Assembly (NCBI GenBank): GCA_001596155.1
Contig: CP014771.1
Span: forward strand, 372,001-436,000
Source: Hymenobacter psoromatis
Lineage (GTDB): Bacteria; Bacteroidota; Bacteroidia; Cytophagales; Hymenobacteraceae
DNA: 64,000 bases
Reading direction: 5' to 3'
Position numbers and translations under genes: made by a program. A model generated the notes under the pieces. The model was not told the origin of the DNA and searched no databases. It saw only the letters and a list, made by a program, of their open reading frames with translations. Position 1 is the first letter of the stretch, and each line of letters opens with the position of its first letter. Positions 9,099-18,387 of this stretch are shown one piece after another.

Positions 9099-10340
9099 AT
9101 GTCTTCCGTCTTCAACCACCGCCTGCACCTGCTGCAAGCCAAGCACGACCAACTACTTCATCTTCTTAATGAAAAGCAGGAAGTCGGCAACGGCATTTTC
9201 GACCGCTACCAGCACCCGGTGCTTACGGCGGCCCACGCCCCACTCACTTGGAGATATGACCTTAACCCCGCCACCAATCCCTTCCTGATGGAGCGCATCG
9301 GCATTAATGCCACGCTTAATTCGGGGGCCATGAAGTGGCAGGGTAAGTATGTGCTGGTGGTGCGCGTGGAGGGCAACGACCGCAAGTCGTTCTTCGCCGT
9401 GGCCGAGAGCGAAAACGGCATAGATAACTTCCGGTTCTGGGACCGCCCCATCACGCTGCCCGAAACCGAGGAGCCCGACACCAACGTGTACGACATGCGC
9501 CTGGTGCGGCACGAGGACGGCTGGATTTACGGCCTCTTCTGCACCGAGCGCCGCGACCCCAGCGCCCCGGATGCCGACCAGTCGGCCGCGCTGGCCAAGT
9601 GCGGCATCGCCCGCACCAAGGACCTCGTGACCTGGGAGCGCCTGCCTGACCTCGCCACCGGCTCGGCCCAGCAGCGCAACGTGGTGCTACACCCCGAATT
9701 AGTAGATGGCAAGTACGCTTTTTATACCCGCCCGCAGGATGGCTTTATCGATGCCGGCAAGGGCGGTGGCATCGGCTTCGGCCTGTCGGCGAGCATCAAC
9801 CCGGCCCAGGTGACGCAGGAAGTTATTATTGACAAAAAGCAGTACCACACTATCGCGGAAGTGAAAAACGGCCTCGGGCCGGGTCCCATCAAGACCGACC
9901 AGGGCTGGCTGCACCTGGCCCACGGCGTGCGCAATACCGCCGCCGGCCTGCGCTACGTGCTGTATATGTTCCTGACCGACTTGCACGACCTGACCCGCAT
10001 CACCCACAAACCGGCCGGCTATTTCCTGGCGCCGGAAGGGGAGGAGCGGGTCGGCGACGTGTCGAACGTAGCCTTCAGCAACGGCTGGATTGCCGACGAC
10101 GACGGCCGGGTGTTCATCTACTACGCCTCGTCCGATACCCGCATGCACGTGGCCACCACCACCATCGAGCAGCTGCTTGATTACGTGATAAATACGCCCG
10201 AAGATGGCCTGCGCTCGGCGCTGTCGGTTCAGGCGATTAATGCCTTGGTAGACCGGAACCTGGCCGTCCCTACCCCCTCGGTGAGCGAGCGCGTGGCGAG
10301 CGCCGTAAGTGCGAACGGGGTTTCGGGGAATTTGAATTAA
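9099..10340 (+). CDS. GH130 4-O-beta-mannosyl-glucose phosphorylase
   Basis: A cytoplasmic phosphorylase of family GH130, subfamily 1, which splits beta-1,4-mannosyl-glucose with phosphate into mannose 1-phosphate and glucose. The sequence follows the family closely: [34 protein letters not shown], then [14 protein letters not shown] with the proton donor Asp132, [22 protein letters not shown] and [17 protein letters not shown]. There is no signal peptide. The 2-epimerase next downstream makes its substrate from mannobiose. The 413-residue length is slightly above the usual 390-400, because of a variable Ser/Ala/Val-rich tail. Confidence 0.94.
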   Translation: MSSVFNHRLHLLQAKHDQLLHLLNEKQEVGNGIFDRYQHPVLTAAHAPLTWRYDLNPATNPFLMERIGINATLNSGAMKWQGKYVLVVRVEGNDRKSFFAVAESENGIDNFRFWDRPITLPETEEPDTNVYDMRLVRHEDGWIYGLFCTERRDPSAPDADQSAALAKCGIARTKDLVTWERLPDLATGSAQQRNVVLHPELVDGKYAFYTRPQDGFIDAGKGGGIGFGLSASINPAQVTQEVIIDKKQYHTIAEVKNGLGPGPIKTDQGWLHLAHGVRNTAAGLRYVLYMFLTDLHDLTRITHKPAGYFLAPEGEERVGDVSNVAFSNGWIADDDGRVFIYYASSDTRMHVATTTIEQLLDYVINTPEDGLRSALSVQAINALVDRNLAVPTPSVSERVASAVSANGVSGNLN

Positions 10341-10430
10341 AAATTAAAAATGATAAATTAAAAATGGGGATAAAAGCCTCGTGTTTTTAGCCCTGATTTT
10401 TAATTTTTAATTCATAATTTTTAATTAAAA
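10335..10430. repeat. AT-rich intergenic palindrome
   Basis: An inverted repeat made almost entirely of A and T (AATTAAAAATTAAAAATGAT and its complement), in sharp contrast to the GC-rich genes around it. It includes the GH130 stop codon and ends just before the epimerase start at 10435. Confidence 0.85.
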
Positions 10431-10434
10431 ACCC

Positions 10435-11619
10435 ATGCTGCAAGCCGCGGAATTTCAAACGGAACTAGATAATATCCTAGCTTACTGGCGCACCTTCGCG
10501 CCGGACGAAGCGGAGGGCGGTTTCCTGGGGAAAATTGACAACGACAACCGCCCGAGTCCCACTGCGCCAAAGGGTGCGGTGCTGCACGCCCGCATTCTGT
10601 GGACTTTCGCGGCGGCTTGCAACCACCAGCCCAATGCCGAAAACCTGGCTGTGGCCCGGCGCGCCTACGAGTATATAACGGCGCATTTTCTGGATGCGGA
10701 GCACGGGGGCGTGTACTGGTCGGTGGACTACCAGGGCCGGCCGCTCGATACCAAGAAGCAGATTTACGCGCTGGCTTTCACCATTTATGGTTTGAGCGAA
10801 TATTACCGCGCCAGCGGCGACGCGGCGGCCCTGGCGCACGCGCAGGCGCTGTTCCGCACCATTGAAGCGCACAGCTTCGACCCTGCGGAAGGGGGCTACT
10901 TCGAAGCTTTTGCCCGCGACTGGCAGCCACTCGGCGACCTGCGCCTGAGTGCCAAGGATGCCAACGAGAAGAAGACCATGAATACGCACCTTCATATTCT
11001 GGAGGCGTATGCCAACCTCTACCGCGAGTGGCCCGACGCGGACCTGCGCCAGCAGATAGATTCCCTGCTGCTGGACTTCACGGACCACATTATTGACCAG
11101 GAAACCGGCCACCTTACCTTGTTTCTGGATGAGCACTGGCAGCCTCGGCCCGATGCCGTGTCCTACGGCCACGACGTGGAGGCGGCCTGGCTGCTGCTGG
11201 AGGCCGCCGAGGTGCTGCACGAGCCCGACCTCGTCGCCCACTTTCAGCAAACGGCCGTGCAGCTGGCCCGCGCCGCCGCCGAGGGGGTAGGGCCCGATGG
11301 CGCCCTGACCTACGAGCTGCACCCCAGCGGCCACCTCGATGCCGACCGCCACTGGTGGGTGCAGGCCGAGGCTGTGGTGGGCTTCTACAACGCCTACCAG
11401 GTGAGCGGCGACGCGCAGTTTCGGACGCTGGCCGAGGGCGCGTGGCGCTTCGCGCAGCAGCACATTTTGGATAAAGAAAACGGCGAGTGGTTCTGGGGCG
11501 TGCACGCCGACGGCTCGCTGATGACCGGCGAAGACAAGGCCGGCTTCTGGAAATGCCCCTACCACAACGGCCGCGCCTGCCTCGAAATGCTGCGCCGGCT
11601 GAATGCCCCGAACCCGTAA
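10435..11619 (+). CDS. cellobiose/mannobiose 2-epimerase
   Basis: A member of the N-acylglucosamine/cellobiose 2-epimerase family with an (alpha/alpha)6 barrel. It isomerises the reducing-end sugar, here most likely mannobiose to mannosyl-glucose for the GH130 phosphorylase encoded just upstream. The family blocks are present: GGFLGKIDNDN near the start, KKTMNTHLHILEAYANLYR, SYGHDVEAAWLLLEAAEVL, DRHWWVQAEAVVGF and GFWKCPYHNGRACLEM. The His residues in these blocks are the proposed catalytic ones. The length of 394 is normal and no signal peptide is present, so it is cytoplasmic. Confidence 0.92.
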   Translation: MLQAAEFQTELDNILAYWRTFAPDEAEGGFLGKIDNDNRPSPTAPKGAVLHARILWTFAAACNHQPNAENLAVARRAYEYITAHFLDAEHGGVYWSVDYQGRPLDTKKQIYALAFTIYGLSEYYRASGDAAALAHAQALFRTIEAHSFDPAEGGYFEAFARDWQPLGDLRLSAKDANEKKTMNTHLHILEAYANLYREWPDADLRQQIDSLLLDFTDHIIDQETGHLTLFLDEHWQPRPDAVSYGHDVEAAWLLLEAAEVLHEPDLVAHFQQTAVQLARAAAEGVGPDGALTYELHPSGHLDADRHWWVQAEAVVGFYNAYQVSGDAQFRTLAEGAWRFAQQHILDKENGEWFWGVHADGSLMTGEDKAGFWKCPYHNGRACLEMLRRLNAPNP

Positions 11620-11629
11620 CCCTACTCTT

Positions 11630-12967
11630 ATGAACAGTCGCCTTTCCCTACCCCCCCGCTGGCTGGTCGTCCTCCTGCTGCTGGCCGGCCTGACATTGCC
11701 CCGGCTGGGGCAGGCCCAGAACCCGCTGCTACCGGGCTATTTTGCCGACCCCAGCATCAAGAAATTTGGCGATAAGTACTACCTGTACGTGACCACCGAC
11801 GGCTACCAACCCTTCGGGAATCTGGGGCTGACGTTCGTCTGGACTTCGACCAACCTCAGCGACTGGCAGCCGGAAGTGGTGGAGGGACTGCCTTATAAAT
11901 CGGTGTGGGCCCCGGCCGTAGTGCGGGGCAAGAATAACAAGTACTATCTCTACTGCCAAAGCTCAGTGGACTACACCGGCTACGTGTACGTGGGCGACAC
12001 GCCAACGGGGCCGTTTAAGAAGGCAAATCAGCTAGGGGGCTTTGATTTAGAGCCGTTTACCGACCCCGTGTCGGGTAAAATATACGTGGTGTCGGCCTCG
12101 CAGGAAATCTATGAGATGGACAATGACCCGGCCTCACCTACTTACCTAACCAGGATTACCAACCGCATCCCGGTGAAGGGCCGCTTCGACTTCACCGAAG
12201 CGCCGTATTTGTTCTACCGCAAGGGCCTCTACTACCTCATGTGGGCGGGCGGGAGCTGCTCGCAAAAAAACTACAACGTGCGCTACGCCACGGCCAAGTC
12301 GCTGGCCGGCCCTTACGTGGACGCGCCCGCGCCGCTGCTGCAAACCGACGAGGCGCACGGCGTGTTTGGGCCGGGCCACAACTCGATGCTGGAAGTGGAA
12401 GGCCGCACCTTTGTGCTCTACCATCGGCAAGACGCGGAGCGCGCCCCCACCTGCGGCTTCCGCTTCACCTGCGCCAGCGAGGTAACTTTTAACCCCGATG
12501 GCAGCCTGAAATTTTTGCGTTATATCGACGACTTGGGGGCGGCGCTGGGTCGCAAAAGCCCCTACCAGAACCTGGCCCTGAATAAGCCGGTATCTGCCAA
12601 AACCGAGGAGACGGCCCACCGCGTCATTCAGGCCGTGGACGGCCGCAACGACACGCGCTGGACCACCGGGGCTAACGAGCCCGGCACCCTCACTATTGAC
12701 TTGCTGCGCGAGCAAGCCGTGCAGCGGGTGGAAATGGATTTCGAGTATCCCGATAAGTTGCTGACTTTCAAGCTGGAATATTCTACGGATAACCTGAGCT
12801 GGACTACCCTGGCCGACCACTCCAAAGAAGCCATTATGGCCTACCAGGCGCGGGCCCTGGACCAGGATTTCCGGGCGCGCTACGTGCGCCTGACCGTGCT
12901 GAACTCCGAAGACCGCAATGCCTCGGTGTGGGAGCTGCGGGTGCTTGGCCCGAATGCCGGCCACTAA
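11630..12967 (+). CDS. GH43-like glycosidase with C-terminal F5/8 type C domain
   Basis: A secreted two-domain protein. After a signal peptide ending GQAQ it has a five-bladed propeller of the GH43 type: catalytic base Asp40 in GYFADPSI, then KSVWAPAVV, and the acid Glu190 in FTEAPYLF. The Asp commonly found in the WAPDV block is Ala here, so activity or specificity may be altered. From about residue 315 a discoidin (F5/8 type C, CBM32-like) module starts with NLALNKPVSAKTEE and ends VWELRVLG. The start at 11630 is chosen because the longer frame overlaps the epimerase. It may remove arabinose or galactose side chains; the substrate is uncertain. Confidence 0.85.
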   Translation: MNSRLSLPPRWLVVLLLLAGLTLPRLGQAQNPLLPGYFADPSIKKFGDKYYLYVTTDGYQPFGNLGLTFVWTSTNLSDWQPEVVEGLPYKSVWAPAVVRGKNNKYYLYCQSSVDYTGYVYVGDTPTGPFKKANQLGGFDLEPFTDPVSGKIYVVSASQEIYEMDNDPASPTYLTRITNRIPVKGRFDFTEAPYLFYRKGLYYLMWAGGSCSQKNYNVRYATAKSLAGPYVDAPAPLLQTDEAHGVFGPGHNSMLEVEGRTFVLYHRQDAERAPTCGFRFTCASEVTFNPDGSLKFLRYIDDLGAALGRKSPYQNLALNKPVSAKTEETAHRVIQAVDGRNDTRWTTGANEPGTLTIDLLREQAVQRVEMDFEYPDKLLTFKLEYSTDNLSWTTLADHSKEAIMAYQARALDQDFRARYVRLTVLNSEDRNASVWELRVLGPNAGH

Positions 12968-13069
12968 GCGGGGCGGCTTACCGTCCTTCTCGCCCCGGTG
13001 GCGTCTTGGTAGCCAGGTAGTTAGTTTTGATTGGAGCTGAGTTGCTCCGCTTTTTAGTACTCTACTTCT

Positions 13070-14611
13070 ATGCGTAAATTTCTGCTGCTGGCCGGCGCGC
13101 TGGCCTTTTCCACGGCCGCGCTGGCCCAAACCTATTCAGTGCGCGCCTACGGCGCGGTGGCCGATGGCCGCACCGTGGCCACCGCCGCCATTCAAAAAGC
13201 CGTGGACGCCTGCACCCAGGCCGGCGGCGGCACGGTGGAAGTGCCGGCCGGCACTTACGTCATCGGCACAGTCTTCCTGAAAAGCAACGTGACCCTGCAC
13301 CTCGACAACGGCGCGGTGCTCAAGGGTAGCCCCAATCTGGCTGATTACCACGCCTATACCATGCCCGTGTACGGTCAGAACTACTACGGAATGCTGTATG
13401 CTGAAAACGCGCAGAACGTGGCCCTCACCGGCCAGGGCACCGTGGACGGCAATAATTCGGTGTTCTACGACTTCACCCAGGCCAAGAAAATAGACACCGC
13501 CTCCACGCGCTACACGCGCCAGAAAAACAACTTCCGCCACGTAGCCAGCGGCATTGGCGACGGCCCGGTGGTGCCCAAGGACCGGCCCCGCCAAATGGTA
13601 GTATTCTCGGTGTGTAAGAACGTGACCGTCAAGGATGTGTCGCTGATTAACTCGCCGTTCTGGACGATGCACTTCGCCGATTGCAACGACGTGCGCGTAA
13701 CGGGCATCCGGCTTTATTCGGACCTGCTGGTACCCAACGCCGACGGTGTGGACTTCACCAGTTGCAGCAACGTAACGGTGAGCGATTGCGATATTCAGTC
13801 CGGCGACGACGCGCTGGTTGTCTGTGGCTACAATCACCACTTCGAGATTCCGGGCTACCACAATTTGCGCCACGTCTCGGAGAATTTCGTGATTACGAAC
13901 TGCAACTTGCAGTCGGCCAGCAGCGGCATCCGCATCGGCTTTCTTGACCAGAACACCGTGCGCAACGTGACGGTGAGCAACTGCAACATCACGAATTCGA
14001 CGCGCGGCATCAACATTTCGCTACGCGACGAAGGCTCGCTCGAAAACCTGACTTTCGATAATATTCGCATCGAAACCAAGCTGCGCACCGGCGACTGGTG
14101 GGGCAACGGCGAGCCGATTCACGTCTCCGCCATTCGCGGCAACGCCGATAAAAGCGTGAAAATGGGCCGCATCAAAAACGTGCGCTTCAGCAACATCACC
14201 TGCCGGGGCGAAAACGGCATCCTGCTCTACGGCACCACCGAAAGCCCCCTCGAAGACGTGGAGTTTCACAACCTCACCTTCGATTTCGTGGACAGCCCGC
14301 TCAACAGCGTGGCCGGCGGCAACGTGGACCTGCGCGGCAATCTCGACCCCAAATTCGGCCTCTTCGCCCGCGATATTCCTGGCTTCCTGGCCGAGCACGT
14401 CAACGGCCTGACGGTGGACAACTTCAAGCTGAACTGGGACGGTGCGAAAGCATCTTTCCTATCGAATGGCCTCGAAGTCAATCACTTCACTAGCCTACGC
14501 ATTCGCGACTTTCAAGGTGCCGGCGCGCCGGGTAACGCCAAGAACCAGCCGCTGCTATTGCAGGATGGCACCGGGGCAATGGTGGATGGCAAGGTAAGAA
14601 AAGCGAAGTAG
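13070..14611 (+). CDS. GH28 family glycosidase (polygalacturonase-like), secreted
   Basis: A right-handed beta-helix hydrolase of family GH28. It has a signal peptide ending ALAQ, the entry block YGAVADGRTVATAAIQKAVDAC, and repeated helix coils rich in Asn and Val. The catalytic Asp residues are present in NADGVDF (Asp225, Asp228) and SGDDAL (Asp246, Asp247). The third classic motif, GHG with its His, reads SSGIRIG instead, and the RIK motif is not evident. The fold is clear, but the substrate may not be polygalacturonan. The stop codon lies inside the left arm of the following palindrome. Confidence 0.87.
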   Translation: MRKFLLLAGALAFSTAALAQTYSVRAYGAVADGRTVATAAIQKAVDACTQAGGGTVEVPAGTYVIGTVFLKSNVTLHLDNGAVLKGSPNLADYHAYTMPVYGQNYYGMLYAENAQNVALTGQGTVDGNNSVFYDFTQAKKIDTASTRYTRQKNNFRHVASGIGDGPVVPKDRPRQMVVFSVCKNVTVKDVSLINSPFWTMHFADCNDVRVTGIRLYSDLLVPNADGVDFTSCSNVTVSDCDIQSGDDALVVCGYNHHFEIPGYHNLRHVSENFVITNCNLQSASSGIRIGFLDQNTVRNVTVSNCNITNSTRGINISLRDEGSLENLTFDNIRIETKLRTGDWWGNGEPIHVSAIRGNADKSVKMGRIKNVRFSNITCRGENGILLYGTTESPLEDVEFHNLTFDFVDSPLNSVAGGNVDLRGNLDPKFGLFARDIPGFLAEHVNGLTVDNFKLNWDGAKASFLSNGLEVNHFTSLRIRDFQGAGAPGNAKNQPLLLQDGTGAMVDGKVRKAK

Positions 14612-14695
14612 GGTGCGGGGCTTGCCCCCGCCCGGCGTTGAACGAAACCCACGCGAGTCGTTCAACGCCGGGCGGGGGCAAGCCCCGCACCCTAC
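14608..14695. repeat. intergenic palindrome, GTAGGGTGCGGGGC family, copy 1
   Basis: A near-perfect 88-base palindrome between convergent genes. Its arms start GTAGGGTGCGGGGCTTGCCC and the loop is around CGTTGAACGAAACCC. Further copies lie at 54728-54814 and 60227-60324 with different loops. The GH28 stop codon falls in the left arm. Confidence 0.9.
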
Positions 14696-14729
14696 GTGGT
14701 AAGGCGTAACCGTGGGGGGCAGGTCCAGT

Positions 14730-16165
14730 TTACGCCACTTCCGTCACCCGCACTTTCACGCCTTTTACCTTCGCGCCGTTCAGCTTTTCGAGGATTTCGG
14801 CGGCTTGTTTGCGCGGCACGGCCACATAGGAATAAAAGTCGAACACCTCGATGCGGCCAACGGTATGGCGCTCCAGGCCACCGACATTGACGAACGCGCC
14901 TACCAGGTCGTGGGCGCTGACCTTGTGCTTCTTGCCGGCCGTGACGTGCAGCGTGATGGTTTCGGGGCGTGGCAACTTATTAGCGGCGTTGGCGGGCGGC
15001 ATAGCGGGCGGGGCCAGGCGCTTCCATTGCACGGCCTGGGCGGCGGGCCAGGCTTGCACGCGGCTTTGCTCGGGGGGGTAGCCAGCAGGTGAGCGGTGCC
15101 GGCTACGCCGGCCCGCGCCGTGCGGCCGGCCCGGTGCTGGAATGTTTCGGCATCGTGCGGCAGGTCGTATTGAATAACAGTGTCGAGGGCCGGCACGTCG
15201 AGGCCGCGGGCGGCTACGTCGGTGGCTACCAGGGCCTGGGCCGAATTATTGCGCAGCTTCATCAGGGCTTTGTCGCGCTCGGGCTGGGGCAGCTTACCGT
15301 GCAGTACTTCGGCCGCTACGCCGCGGCCGCGCAGAAACTGGGCCAACTCCTCCACCTTATCGCGGGTGTTGGCGAAGATGAGCGTCTGGCCGGTTTCGGG
15401 CTGTTGCAGCAGGTGGTAGAGGGCGGCGGGCTTGTCTTCCACGGCGTTGAGGACGTGGCCGCGCAGCGTGAGCGAGGCGGGAAGGGCCGCGCCGATTATC
15501 TCGCCGTTGATGCCGCCAGCGGCGGTCAGCATCCGGGGGCGGGTGAGGTAGTCGCGCACCAGGGCCATCACCTTATCGGGCATGGTAGCCGAAAACAGCA
15601 GCGTCTGGCGGCGGCGCGGCAGGCGGCTGATAATGGTCGCCATCTCTTCCTGGAATTTCAAATCCAGCAGCTTGTCAGCCTCGTCCAACACCAATACTTT
15701 CAACTGGTTAGGAATAATTTGGCGCTTTTCGAGGTGGTCGAGCAGGCGGCCGGGGGTAGCGACTACTACGTGGGGCGTTTGCTGCAAAGTCTGCACCTCG
15801 TCGCGCATGGCGTGGCCGCCGTAGAGGGCCGCCACCCGCAGGCCGGGTGCCGGCATATATTTGCCCAATGCCTTGAGCGCGTCGCGCACTTGCAGCGCCA
15901 GCTCGCGGGCCGGCACCAGCACGATGGCCTGCACGGCCTTGGCGGCGGGGTCAATTTGCGCCAGGATGGCGAGGCCATAAGCGGCCGTTTTGCCCGAGCC
16001 GGTGGGGGCCTGCCCGGCCACGTCCTGCCCATCGAGGGCCGGCTGGAGCACCAGCGCCTGCACGGGGGTAGGGTGGATAAAATTCAGCTCAGCCACGCCT
16101 TGCAGCAGCTCGGGCGAGAGGTTGAAATCGGAAAACGAGGCCGGAGCGGCGGGGTCAGCTTGCAT
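14730..16165 (-). CDS. dbpA: DEAD-box RNA helicase, DbpA type, frameshifted
   Basis: An ATP-dependent RNA helicase that in other bacteria acts in 50S ribosome assembly on 23S rRNA helix 92. Frame one (from 16165) encodes the helicase core: Walker A APTGSGKT, VLDEADKLLD, the SAT motif in LFSATMPDKV, and HRAGRTARAG. At a run of seven C on the coding strand (15072-15078) the frame breaks. The original frame then runs on as a non-homologous tail to a stop at 14900. The other frame continues to 14730 with a typical DbpA RNA-binding domain (TLHVTAGKKHKVSAHDLVGAF...GRIEVFDFYSYVAV). One added C would restore the full protein. Sequencing error, a real mutation or slippage are all possible. Confidence 0.85.
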
Positions 16166-16168
16166 CCA

Positions 16169-16177
16169 GCAAAGGTA
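16169..16177 (-). promoter_or_regulatory. -7 box (TACCTTTGC) of dbpA
   Basis: An exact match to the Bacteroidota -7 consensus TAnnTTTGC on the minus strand, ending only 3 bases before the ATG of the helicase gene. The transcript would start at or next to the start codon. No clear -33 TTTG is seen. Confidence 0.5.
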
Positions 16178-16207
16178 CGGCTTGCGGTAGAGGGTAGGGG
16201 ATAGTGA

Positions 16208-16324
16208 CTAACAGAGAACGTCATGCGGACGAAGGAAGCATCTCTACTGCGTAACTAACCTCAATCGTTAGACCAAATTGTGCGGTAGAGATGCTTCCTT
16301 CGTCAGCATGACGTTCTCTGTTAG
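16208..16324. repeat. intergenic palindrome, GAACGTCATGC family
   Basis: A 117-base inverted repeat with arms of about 40 bases, CTAACAGAGAACGTCATGC at the left end and GCATGACGTTCTCTGTTAG at the right. It lies between dbpA and the upstream YihY gene. The short palindrome at 36563-36596 shares the GAACGTCATGC core. Confidence 0.85.
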
Positions 16325-16341
16325 CTACTTGTCATTAATCC

Positions 16342-17286
16342 CTACTCCGCCACGTTCACCAGCCTATATCGCACGGCGGTTTTTTTGGGCCGGATATCCA
16401 GCCCCACGTGGTGGGCATATACTTTAGTGAAGGCCGCGCCGAAGTAAAAAATCATCGCTGAATAAAACACGAACAGCAGCACCAGCACCGTGCTGGCCGC
16501 CGGCCCGTAGATGGGGCCGAGGTCGCGGCCCACCAGCAGCAGACCCAGCACCCGCTCGCCCGCGCCGATAAGCAGCGCCGTGAGCACCGCCCCGCGCCGC
16601 ACCGCTCGCCAGGGCACTTTGGCCGCGCTCAGGGTGCGAAATACAAAGCCGCACCACACGGCCAGAATCAGCAGGCTCACCAGGGTATTGAGCGTCTGCA
16701 CCGTGTAATAGGCGAAAGTGGCATCGAAATCGGCTATCGCGTCGGCAAAAACACCCACTAGCGCATCGGCCGAGAACGCCAGCATGGAGAGCGCCGCCGT
16801 GGCCAGCAGCACGCCCGCCGAGCGCACCCGCTCGCGCAGCGCCACCGATACCTGGCTTACCTGCCGCCGCGGCCGCACCTGCCATAACTGATTGAGCGAG
16901 TGCTGGATAACGGTGAACAGCGTGGTGGCCACGAACACCAGAAACGCGAAACCCAGCCAGGTAATAAGCCGGTTGCGGCTCGCGTGGCCCACGTTATGCA
17001 CCGTTTGCTCAACCATCTCCGTGGCCGTGCTGCCAATAATCTGGCCGAGCTTGGTGAGCAGCATTCGCCGCGCACCCCGCGCCGAGTACACCGAGCCCAG
17101 CAGCTGCACCAGAATAATAACAATGGGCGGCAGCGCGAACGACGTGAAAAATGCCGTTGCCGCGCCCAGCCGCAACGGGTCGTTGGCGGCCAGCTCGCGG
17201 GCGGCTCGGCGCAGCAGCAGCCACTGCTCGACCCACCAGGGCCAATGATGGGGCAGCGGCGAGGTAGGAGATAGGTTATTGGACAT
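16342..17286 (-). CDS. YihY/BrkB family inner-membrane protein
   Basis: A polytopic membrane protein of the YihY (formerly RNase BN-like, BrkB) family. It shows the family's N-terminal block LGAATAFFTSFALPPIVIILVQLLG, then NRLITWLGFAFLVFVATTLFTVIQHSLNQLW, and later GPAASTVLVLLFVFYSAMIFYFGAAFTKVYAHH. The function of the family is not settled. The start at 17286 (MSNNLSP) is preferred over an upstream one at 17325 because the extra 13 residues are unlike the family. Confidence 0.9.
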   Translation of the reverse strand: MSNNLSPTSPLPHHWPWWVEQWLLLRRAARELAANDPLRLGAATAFFTSFALPPIVIILVQLLGSVYSARGARRMLLTKLGQIIGSTATEMVEQTVHNVGHASRNRLITWLGFAFLVFVATTLFTVIQHSLNQLWQVRPRRQVSQVSVALRERVRSAGVLLATAALSMLAFSADALVGVFADAIADFDATFAYYTVQTLNTLVSLLILAVWCGFVFRTLSAAKVPWRAVRRGAVLTALLIGAGERVLGLLLVGRDLGPIYGPAASTVLVLLFVFYSAMIFYFGAAFTKVYAHHVGLDIRPKKTAVRYRLVNVAE

Positions 17287-17419
17287 GAGAAGCTTAACGC
17301 GGGAGCGACAACATTTTGCCCCCAATCCGGTACAAAGGGACGGCCGCCAGAAAGCCCGGCTTCACGCCCGTTCAGCGGCGGGGCGCGCTACTAATACGTA
17401 TTTTCCCGGCTAGTTACGC

Positions 17420-17986
17420 ATGACAGTTACTTCCATTTCCGCCACCGGGGTGCGGACCATTCCCGACGCCCCGCCCCGCACCTGGATTCAGCGTCGCCTC
17501 GTTGACCCCTTCATGAGCTTGCTCAAGGCGGGCCTGGCTCCCGGCAGCCTGGCCCTCACGGCCGGCCTGGGAGTAGCGTTTGGGCTGGCTCCCACCTTCG
17601 GCCTTACCACCATCATCAGCACGGCGGTGGCTCTGCGCCTCAAGCTCAACGTGGCGGCCATGCAGCTGGTGTGCCACGTGCTGAGTCCGTTGCAGTTGCT
17701 GCTGATTCTGCCGTTTCTGCGCTGGGGAGCCACGCTGCTGGGCCAGGGTCGCGAAGTAGCGCACCTCAGCATGGCCCAGCTTAAGGGTATGATTAAAACC
17801 GATGGCTGGGGCCACGTCCTGCACCTGCTCTGGCGCGCCGAGCTGGGTGCCCTCCTCATTTGGGCCGTGGCGGCGGTGCCGGTAGTGCTGGCCCTCTACT
17901 TTGGCCTGCGCCCGCTGTTCAAGCGCTTCATCGACCGCCACGAGCAGGCCGAAGCCGCCGCCCAGGCCACCACCGTGGTCGGATAA
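17420..17986 (+). CDS. DUF2062 domain membrane protein
   Basis: A 188-residue protein with the DUF2062 pattern: an amphipathic N-terminus (RRLVDPFMSLLKAGLAPGSLALTAGLGVAFGLAPTFG), a segment VALRLKLNVAAMQLVCHVLSPLQLLLILPF, and a C-terminal hydrophobic helix followed by a basic tail. The family's function is unknown. It is divergent from YihY, with a short spacer between them. Confidence 0.85.
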   Translation: MTVTSISATGVRTIPDAPPRTWIQRRLVDPFMSLLKAGLAPGSLALTAGLGVAFGLAPTFGLTTIISTAVALRLKLNVAAMQLVCHVLSPLQLLLILPFLRWGATLLGQGREVAHLSMAQLKGMIKTDGWGHVLHLLWRAELGALLIWAVAAVPVVLALYFGLRPLFKRFIDRHEQAEAAAQATTVVG

Positions 17987-18014
17987 TGCCGCTGTTCTAA
18001 GCAGTAGAGAAAAT

Positions 18015-18122
18015 CGCCAGCCCGTCATTCCGAGCTTGCCGAGGAATCTCGCTCGCATCGTTGCACAAGGCTCGAACGATGCGAGCGAGATTCCTCGGCA
18101 AGCTCGGAATGACGGGCTGGCG
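18015..18122. repeat. intergenic palindrome, GTCATTCCGAGC family
   Basis: An almost perfect 108-base palindrome. The arms start CGCCAGCCCGTCATTCCGAG and include TTGCCGAGGAATCTCGCTCG; the loop is TTGCACAAGG. A decayed second copy lies at 54601-54690. It is the first of three unrelated palindromes in the 400-base gap between DUF2062 and SseB. Confidence 0.9.
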
Positions 18123-18180
18123 ACCCGCAAAAAGCTTCACTACTTTGTAACTGCTGTTACGCCCTATCTTATTTGAGATG

Positions 18181-18287
18181 GCGAAGGGGAGTAGCGCGAA
18201 CTTTGTAGTTCGCGTTCCCGCGCCGTTCTACTGGCTTTAACGGCGCGGGGACGCGAACTACAAAGTTCGCGCTACTCCCCGTTGCGT
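18181..18287. repeat. intergenic palindrome, GGGGAGTAGCGCGAAC family, long copy
   Basis: Its arms are GGGGAGTAGCGCGAACTTTG, continuing into the inner arm CGCGTTCCCGCGCCGTT. The left flank (from 18147) reads GTAACTGCTGTTACGCCC. The complement of that flank, GCGTAACAGCAGTTAC, is found to the right of the shorter copy at 32566-32613, so the original element is larger than the hairpin itself. Confidence 0.85.
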
Positions 18288-18303
18288 AACACCGGTTTGT
18301 AAG

Positions 18304-18382
18304 GCTTCGCTTGAAAGAAGGGGGTAGGAACCACGCAGCCCATTGGCTTGCCGGTTCCCACCCCCTTTAGTTTAAGCGAAGC
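18304..18382. repeat. intergenic palindrome with GGGGGTAGG core
   Basis: An inverted repeat with arms GCTTCGCTTGAAAGAAGGGG and the complement, around a CAGCCCATTGG loop. It lies directly beyond the stop codon of the SseB-like gene and carries the window's recurrent GGGGGTAGG motif in its arm. Confidence 0.8.
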
Positions 18383-18387
18383 GACGT

